Shown piece after piece: positions 60,054 to 64,000 of a stretch of DNA of 64,000 bases. Numbering within the stretch: the stretch's first letter is position 1; each line of letters starts with the position of its first letter. The position numbers were made by a program, and so were the translations under genes. The notes beneath the pieces were generated by a model that saw only the letters and a list, made by a program, of their open reading frames with translations, ran no database searches and was not told the DNA's origin. This DNA is from an uncultured Ilumatobacter sp. Lineage in GTDB: Bacteria > Actinomycetota > Acidimicrobiia > Acidimicrobiales > Ilumatobacteraceae. The DNA lies in NCBI GenBank assembly GCA_905182555.1, contig CAJJBX010000016.1:62001-126000 (forward strand), read 5' to 3'.

Positions 60054-60138
60054 GCTGTCCGGTCCTTGTCTTACCCTTGTGCGTTTGTGCAATGAAGATA
60101 AAACTAGACGATAGTTGTTCGGGGGCGAGTGATCGTCG

Positions 60139-60801
60139 ATGCTCGTGAGTATGGAGATTGTCTTCGACCGCGAACCAACCGGCGAGAGCGCCAGCTCCGT
60201 TACACGCGTTCGTTGGGCCTTGGTCGGCAGTGGCGCATTGCTCGCGATCGTCATCGCTCTAGCAGTACTCCGCGTCTCTGAGCCCACATCACGCAGGGGC
60301 GCCCAGGCCATACCAGCCAGTTCATTCGTGCTCGAACAAGCCGCTTTCGACGGATGGGAACCACTCGAGCCCACCGCCGGTGCACTGCGCGCCGGATTTC
60401 CCGCACCGATGGTCTGGAAAGAAGACCGGGTTTGTATCGGACTCGCCAGGACCGACTTCGGCCCCGAGGATTTTCGGCCGAGCACGGCCCGGTGCGAACG
60501 GCAACGCGCTGAGAACATGGCAGCCAACGAAATCCGGTCGCTCCTTTCCATCCGGAGCGGATTCGACACGTGGCACTTCATCGAGGCCCCCGGCGACATC
60601 GACGCAATCAAGGTGCGCTTGGCGACCGGCGCGGCCCTGGGCGGCGAACGAATTCATTTGTCGGGATCGACTGCGGCATTGCGACTCGAGGACGGCCGCG
60701 ATCTTGCGTCCATCGAGTGGTCGACCAAATCTCTCAGATACCGATGTCTGCCTGACCCGACCGCCTGGCGAACCTCCAAGTTCTGCGCGGACGCCGACTG
60801 A
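60139..60801 (+). CDS. Single-pass membrane protein of unknown function
   Basis: The 220-residue product has one transmembrane helix near residues 25-46 (WALVGSGALLAIVIALAVLR) and an extracytoplasmic domain of about 170 residues. That domain has four cysteines (VCIGLA, ARCERQ, YRCLPD, KFCADAD) that could form disulfides. No family recognised. It diverges from the DUF805 gene with an 85-base gap. An internal ATG at 60151 is an alternative start. Confidence 0.6.
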   Translation: MLVSMEIVFDREPTGESASSVTRVRWALVGSGALLAIVIALAVLRVSEPTSRRGAQAIPASSFVLEQAAFDGWEPLEPTAGALRAGFPAPMVWKEDRVCIGLARTDFGPEDFRPSTARCERQRAENMAANEIRSLLSIRSGFDTWHFIEAPGDIDAIKVRLATGAALGGERIHLSGSTAALRLEDGRDLASIEWSTKSLRYRCLPDPTAWRTSKFCADAD

Positions 60802-60901
60802 GTAGTCGAGACGAGACTGACTGCAGGTCCGCGACCGCTCGTCCTGAAGCGACGCCCGCCAGCGCCAGCGCAACGGCGAACGCAACAAATCAGGCGTGCG
60901 G

Positions 60902-61381
60902 TCAGTTGATCTTTCGTATCAAATGATTCAAGGTGTCGGCGACGTAGACGTTGCCGGCAGTATCAACAGCCACCCCGGCCGGGTGTTGGAAGGTGGCAGC
61001 AGTACCGGTGGCGTTGCTATCGCAGTCGTAGTTGCCGTCAGGTGTGTCACCGACACGAACCGTGTCGTAGGTGAGAGTCCGCCCGTTCACGACCGGCGAC
61101 GACAACTCAACGACCACGTTCACCGTGGCCCCGTCAACTTGACAGGCGAAATCAGCGTTCGGCGGGTCAGCAGCAAACGTGCCGCCTTCTGCCCACAGCG
61201 ACACAAAATCCGCTGTCGCCATCTGCCCCGCTTCTCGCACCGGACGATCCGAGAACCAGCCGGTGCTCGGACTCACCTCGATCATCGTGAGCGTGCCACC
61301 GTCAAGGGTGGCACCGTCGGCGTCTTGCACAAACAGCAACGACACCAACCGCCAAAGCACGCATCCGGCAAACCTGACCAT
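60902..61381 (-). CDS. Short protein ending in one NHL repeat
   Basis: The 159-residue product starts with a short hydrophobic segment (FAGCVLWRLVSLLFV) and ends AATFQHPAGVAVDTAGNVYV plus ADTLNHLIRKIN. The end is one complete NHL beta-propeller blade. A functional propeller needs five or six blades, so this is a fragment of a larger NHL protein or a case of a single-blade unit. A segment with CQVDGATVNVVVELSSPVVN precedes it. Confidence 0.5.
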   Translation of the reverse strand: MVRFAGCVLWRLVSLLFVQDADGATLDGGTLTMIEVSPSTGWFSDRPVREAGQMATADFVSLWAEGGTFAADPPNADFACQVDGATVNVVVELSSPVVNGRTLTYDTVRVGDTPDGNYDCDSNATGTAATFQHPAGVAVDTAGNVYVADTLNHLIRKIN

Positions 61382-61395
61382 GAGTTATTCGAGCA

Positions 61396-61447
61396 GCAAA
61401 ACGCCTCGTCTGAGACCGGTCACAGCGGCCAGGGCGGGCGTTTTTGC
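61396..61447 (-). terminator. Inverted repeat downstream of the SHOCT gene
   Basis: GCAAAACGCC (61396-61405) and GGCGTTTTTGC (61437-61447) pair around a 31-base loop with its own partial pairing. On the minus strand it follows the SHOCT gene stop and ends in TTTTGC, so it may terminate that transcript. Confidence 0.5.
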
Positions 61448-61462
61448 GTTTCACACGTCAGT

Positions 61463-61954
61463 TCAGAGTTGGTCGGCGAGGGCCTTGCGTTTCGTTTCGT
61501 ATTCGTCGTCGGTGAGAATGCCCTCGTCGAGCAGCGCCTTCAGTCGACGTAGCGACGCTTCGATTGTTGCGGGGGCAGGCGTGGCCCTTGGCGCACGCGC
61601 GGCCGGGTCGGGCCAGACGCAGGCCTCGAGCCAGCGGGCAGCGGGAGTCGAGGGGGCCACCTGTTCGTCGTCTTTTGGGCGAGCCCAGATGATCGTGGCC
61701 CCGACGATGACAAGTGCGATCAACGAGGCGGCTGCCGCCTTGACAGCCGCCCCGGCAGCGTCGTAGTCCGGGACTGCGTCGGACAGGACTTTTTCGCATT
61801 GCTCTGGGTCGAACGCGCTGTCACATCTCGCCACGATCTTGGCCGTAGGTGCTGGCTTGGTTTCGTCAGTGCTCAACATCTGGAGTGAAATGACGCCCAG
61901 GACGGCGATCCACAGGACGGCCACGGTGGCGAAAACCTTGGATCGAGTGCTCAT
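61463..61954 (-). CDS. SHOCT-domain membrane protein
   Basis: The 163-residue product has two membrane segments (VFATVAVLWIAVLGVISLQM near residue 10 and AASLIALVIVGATIIWA near 80). It ends in a SHOCT motif: IEASLRRLKALLDEGILTDD and EYETKRKALADQL. SHOCT tails are oligomerisation modules on many membrane proteins. Two cysteines (ARCDSAFDPEQCEKV) lie in the extracytoplasmic loop. Function unknown. ATG 61954 is preferred to 61975. Confidence 0.75.
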   Translation of the reverse strand: MSTRSKVFATVAVLWIAVLGVISLQMLSTDETKPAPTAKIVARCDSAFDPEQCEKVLSDAVPDYDAAGAAVKAAAASLIALVIVGATIIWARPKDDEQVAPSTPAARWLEACVWPDPAARAPRATPAPATIEASLRRLKALLDEGILTDDEYETKRKALADQL

Positions 61955-62167
61955 AACTGGTTGAACATTAGCCACTCGCGCAGACCGTTTTTAGAGCGTC
62001 ACACGCGATATGCGACGCCTGCGCTCATGGACGGTTCTCGTGTCGTGGTGGTCGTGGTGTGTCGCTCCTTCGTTGTGGATGAAGTAAAAAGACCCCTACG
62101 CGACCCCCACGGCTGACAAATGCCTCGCCATGGCCACCGGCCAGAACCGCAAAGATCCTGGTAGGTG

Positions 62168-62244
62168 TGGTCGGGGTGGGGAGATTCGAACTCCCGGCCT
62201 CCTGCTCCCAAAGCAGGCGCGCTACCAAGCTGCGCTACACCCCG
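62168..62244 (-). tRNA. tRNA-Pro (TGG anticodon)
   Basis: On the minus strand the gene begins CGGGGTGTAGCGCAGCTTGG, has anticodon stem-loop CCTGCTTTGGGAGCAGG (anticodon TGG), T-arm GGGAGTTCGAATCTCCC, and ends CACCCCGACCA with CCA encoded. Acceptor arms CGGGGTG and CACCCCG pair perfectly. Length is 77 bases with CCA. The TGG anticodon reads CCA and other proline codons. Confidence 0.95.
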
Positions 62245-62280
62245 TAGCGAGTCAGGATGTTATCCGGCGCCTAACGAGAG

Positions 62281-62772
62281 TTAGAGCGCAAACGCGCGGC
62301 CCATTCCAGCCGGCGGCGCAGGCCAATGGCGCACACCGACATCCAGGCCAGCGGCGCTGAACGCGTCGCTGAGTTGGTTGACGTGGAGATCGAGCCGACG
62401 GTCGGTCGAGTCGATGTTCGTCATCACCCGCACCACATCGAGGTACGCCCGGCGATACAGCGCACCGTGCCCGTTGGCCGGACCTGCAAGGACATGCGCA
62501 AGTTCGTGGGCCGCCGTAGCAACGGTCATTTGTGAGCGAGCAAGGCGGATCATGCCCAGCCCTCCGCCAGAGTCGGTGCACCGAGTGCTCGACGAGTGGG
62601 CATCTGACCGGGCAGCTCGAACATCCACTCCCCCGCGCGGCCACCAGGAGTCAGCCACAACGGCGTCGATCAGCGCTCGCACCTGATGAAGCTTCCGGAC
62701 AGATTCGAGGTCGGTACCGTCGAATGCCACCAATTCAGCTGCGTAGAGCGCGCCGCGATCCGCGTCACTCAC
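62281..62772 (-). CDS. Zincin-like protein (HELAH motif)
   Basis: The 163-residue product from GTG 62772 has VATAAHELAHVLAGPANGHG at about residues 84-103. HELAH gives two zinc-ligand histidines and the catalytic glutamate, and the histidine of GHG could be the third, as in SprT-like and related metalloproteases. GALYRRAYLDVVRV resembles the FxxAYxxVV that follows the third ligand there. The start overlaps the DUF2786 stop (GTGA), so the two are coupled. Function as a protease is inferred. Confidence 0.7.
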   Translation of the reverse strand: MSDADRGALYAAELVAFDGTDLESVRKLHQVRALIDAVVADSWWPRGGVDVRAARSDAHSSSTRCTDSGGGLGMIRLARSQMTVATAAHELAHVLAGPANGHGALYRRAYLDVVRVMTNIDSTDRRLDLHVNQLSDAFSAAGLDVGVRHWPAPPAGMGRAFAL

Positions 62773-63497
62773 GGCTTCGCGCGCCCAATGGCGCGTCGAC
62801 CCGAAAGCCTCGACCGTCCGACGTCCGCTCGGCTGGCGGCAACCGACCCGGCGGCCCAACCGCCGGCCTGCGCTGCACTCGGCGCCCGAGCCGTACGGAC
62901 CCGACCGAAAGCTGTTGCTGCAAAATCATTGATCCGGGAGTTTCGGCTCAGCACCGCAACTGCATGGCGTCCAGAATCATCGACAGCACGCTCTGAGCCT
63001 GCGGCAACCGCCTGCGAATCCTTTAATGTCTGGCTGATCTTCTCGGCGAATCCAAACAGGAACGACCTTCGGAAGCGCTGCGTCGCTGCCGGTGTCCCTC
63101 GACGCTCACCTGCCATCTGCGACGCTGCCTGCTGGTGGAGCGAGTTATAGAGCACCTCGACAACGTCCAGGTCACTCCGAAAGCCCGCCGCCATTGCAAC
63201 CGTGCCGTTGGGTCGCGACACGAAGACCACTCGCACATCATGAGGCTCCGCAACGGCTTGCAACAGCGCGAGCCGTGCACGCACATAGGCCCCTCTACCG
63301 AGCTCGAATTCGCAGACGCGCAGGTCATCAGATGGGTCGACGTCGACCAGTCGGGCCGGATCGATGCGGTGAGCGGCAATAATCTCTGCTGCTTTTCTTG
63401 AGAATGCATCGGCCTCGTGAGCATTGCTCGTTCCCTCTGCTTTGTCCAGGAGTTTGCGGACACGAACAAGTAGCTCAGCGGTGGTATCTGAAGTCAT
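62769..63497 (-). CDS. DUF2786-domain protein
   Basis: The 242-residue product has the DUF2786 N-terminus: LLVRVRKLLDKAEGTSNAHE, ADAFSRKAAEIIAAHRIDPA. The middle (YNSLHQQAASQMAGERRGTP, FRRSFLFGFAEKISQTL) matches the domain that follows DUF2786 in phage and actinobacterial proteins. The C-terminus is arginine- and alanine-rich. ATG 63497 is the chosen start. It is translationally coupled to the zincin-like gene downstream. Function unknown. Confidence 0.8.
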   Translation of the reverse strand: MTSDTTAELLVRVRKLLDKAEGTSNAHEADAFSRKAAEIIAAHRIDPARLVDVDPSDDLRVCEFELGRGAYVRARLALLQAVAEPHDVRVVFVSRPNGTVAMAAGFRSDLDVVEVLYNSLHQQAASQMAGERRGTPAATQRFRRSFLFGFAEKISQTLKDSQAVAAGSERAVDDSGRHAVAVLSRNSRINDFAATAFGRVRTARAPSAAQAGGWAAGSVAASRADVGRSRLSGRRAIGRAKP

Positions 63498-63723
63498 TTT
63501 GTTACCAGTAGTTGATCTTTGGTGCGTCAGCGGCGGTTGCATCCATCGTCTTTGCCGATGTCCACTTCCGAAAGGATCAGCATCGGTGATGACCGACAAT
63601 CTTGTGCCAACACTTCCTACACCCCAGCTCAAGACCGCTCGGTCTTTGTCTCGGAAGTTTTGTCTTCTCGATAAGCAAATCTTCGAAGTTTGCTCGCTGA
63701 GCCGCCCGTCGCTGCTCTAGTTT
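63498..63723. other. Divergent intergenic region
   Basis: This 226-base gap lies between the DUF2786 start and the plus-strand frame at 63724. I see no gene or clear promoter. It is less GC-rich than its surroundings. Confidence 0.4.
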
Positions 63724-64000
63724 ATGGATATGGAAGTTGCTTTGGGTTCGACAGTAACCCCCTTTCTCGTTAAGCACCCCGAGTGGGCAGTGACGGTTCC
63801 AACCGCCGAGGCAGCTGCAATCACGGAGCAGATCATCGACCGGGGGATGAGCAGCTTCGGGGCAACGCTTCCGATCGACTTGGCCGACCTCACCGCCGCC
63901 ACCGCCACCGCCACCGCCACAGTTGACGACGAGACCGACGGCCGCTCCCTTCGCCGATCCCACAACCGCACCGCCGTCATTATCTCACTTTCCCAGCTCA
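63724..64000 (+). CDS. Partial protein of unknown function, open at the right edge
   Basis: From ATG 63724 a plus-strand frame stays open to the end of the window: MDMEVALGSTVTPFLVKHPE, AEAAAITEQIIDRGMSSFGA, TLPIDLADL, then an alanine/threonine repeat from GCCACC units, then DDETDGRSLRRSHNRTAV. Codon use is like neighbouring genes. No family recognised; the protein may end soon after the edge. Confidence 0.45.
   Translation, partial: MDMEVALGSTVTPFLVKHPEWAVTVPTAEAAAITEQIIDRGMSSFGATLPIDLADLTAATATATATVDDETDGRSLRRSHNRTAVIISLSQL
63895..63922. repeat. GCCACC microrepeat
   Basis: Three to four GCCACC units lie inside the partial frame and encode alternating alanine and threonine. Such hexamer runs are prone to length change. 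Confidence 0.6.

Noticed and set aside
61999-62228. Minus-strand frames with GGREFESPHPDH-like peptides beside tRNA-Pro
   Set aside because: This is the common false translation of a tRNA T-arm and its flank, not a gene.

Overview
The window reads as a high-GC actinomycetote chromosome segment, probably from the class Acidimicrobiia and possibly a marine or metagenome-derived genome. The assignment rests on gene order: sepIVA-like, DUF177, rpmF, plsX, acpP, rnc, mutM, smc, ftsY, ffh, rpsP, khpA, rimM, trmD, rplS, yraN follows the actinobacterial order, as does tig, clpP, clpX, folC, ndk, mreBCD, mrdA, rodA, rng, rplU, rpmA. The exact family is an inference.

Layout. 1-4.3 kb: an AddB-like nuclease/helicase gene running off the left edge, a membrane-anchored protein, a frameshifted SulP transporter, a small membrane protein and yraN. 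4.3-18.6 kb: a long minus-strand housekeeping cluster for ribosome maturation, the signal recognition particle, chromosome condensation, base excision repair, fatty-acid and phospholipid synthesis, CoA synthesis and septation. 18.6-25.6 kb: a zinc-ribbon protein, recG, a fatty-acid-kinase-like gene, rpmB, a cold-shock-like protein and GTP-dependent PEP carboxykinase. 25.6-42.5 kb: rpmA/rplU, an MBL-fold hydrolase, a HesB-like gene with an in-frame TGA, RNase E/G, the rod-shape operon, ndk, folC and the trigger factor-ClpP-ClpX block. 42.6-47 kb: flavin reductase, a DinB remnant, an acyl-CoA ligase and a two-gene operon whose first gene is a UGSC-family selenoprotein. 47.1-52.3 kb: a minus-strand 16S-23S-5S rRNA operon with no spacer tRNA. 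52.8-64 kb: amidase, a damaged methyltransferase, a topoisomerase-IV-like gene pair, small membrane proteins, tRNA-Pro, a coupled DUF2786/zincin pair and an open frame at the right edge.

The most interesting biology is two independent candidate selenoprotein genes: a UGSC-family protein (TGA at 46623-46625) and a HesB/IscA-like protein (TGA at 27811-27813). In both, the frame is intact on either side of one TGA, the TGA sits at the redox-active position of the family, and a hairpin of bacterial SECIS geometry begins 12-14 nt after it. No Sec-decoding genes (selA, selB, selC, selD) are visible here.

The second strong signal concerns sequence integrity. Many core genes carry single-base frameshifts (ffh, recG, rng, parE, parC and others). 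In ftsY and smc, internal coding blocks are replaced by short foreign fragments of mraZ and of a methionine aminopeptidase gene, both of alphaproteobacterial type. Because these genes are normally essential, assembly or gap-filling artefacts are more likely than real gene loss.
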